Positions 6,933-6,943 of a stretch of 6,943 nt of DNA are shown here, piece after piece (positions within the stretch are counted from its first letter, which is position 1; every line of letters begins with the position of its first letter). The notes below the pieces were generated by a model, which worked only from the letters and a program-made list of their open reading frames with translations, searched no databases and was not told the DNA's origin. Origin of the DNA: JASFRS01 sp050114795 (GTDB lineage Bacteria; Pseudomonadota; Alphaproteobacteria; Sphingomonadales; CAKZYD01); NCBI GenBank assembly GCA_050114795.1, contig JASFRS010000131.1, forward strand, positions 1 to 6,943. The letters are read 5' to 3'. The position numbers and the translations under genes are program-made.

Positions 6933-6943
6933 AAAGTGCCCCC

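Overview
The window holds a compact iron-acquisition locus with two divergent arms that leave a 132-bp control region at 4223-4354. A peptide deformylase homologue is packed against one end. The outer-membrane receptor, the low-to-moderate GC and the style of FeoB and TonB-dependent receptor point to a Gram-negative proteobacterium. An alphaproteobacterium is my best guess, but I cannot place it further from sequence alone. No tRNA, rRNA, insertion sequence, CRISPR array or long non-coding stretch is visible, and coding density is near-complete.

Left arm (minus strand, 4222 down to 1 and beyond): a TonB-dependent outer-membrane receptor (2033-4222), a DUF3325-like four-helix membrane protein (1664-2029), an unrecognised 105-residue four-helix membrane protein (1350-1667), and a PepSY-associated transmembrane protein of the PiuB/FoxB type. 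The last is cut by the window edge after 446 codons (1-1339). Gaps are 3 bp, a 4-bp ATGA overlap and 10 bp, so this reads as one operon.

Right arm (plus strand): feoA (4355-4594) and feoB (4591-6423), joined by an ATGA overlap. They encode the ferrous-iron permease and its small SH3-like partner. The gene for a divergent peptide deformylase (6420-6932, minus) converges on feoB, and the two stop codons share the palindrome TTAA.

Working model (inference): the receptor brings a ferric chelate into the periplasm, the PepSY membrane protein reduces the iron, and FeoB imports the Fe(II). No ABC or MFS siderophore permease is present in the window. The control region has a perfect AAATGA-GAG-TCATTT palindrome resembling a Fur 7-1-7 box and two candidate promoters whose -35 hexamers overlap back to back, which would let one regulator control both arms. 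Deformylases commonly use Fe(II), so the last gene may also have an iron connection.
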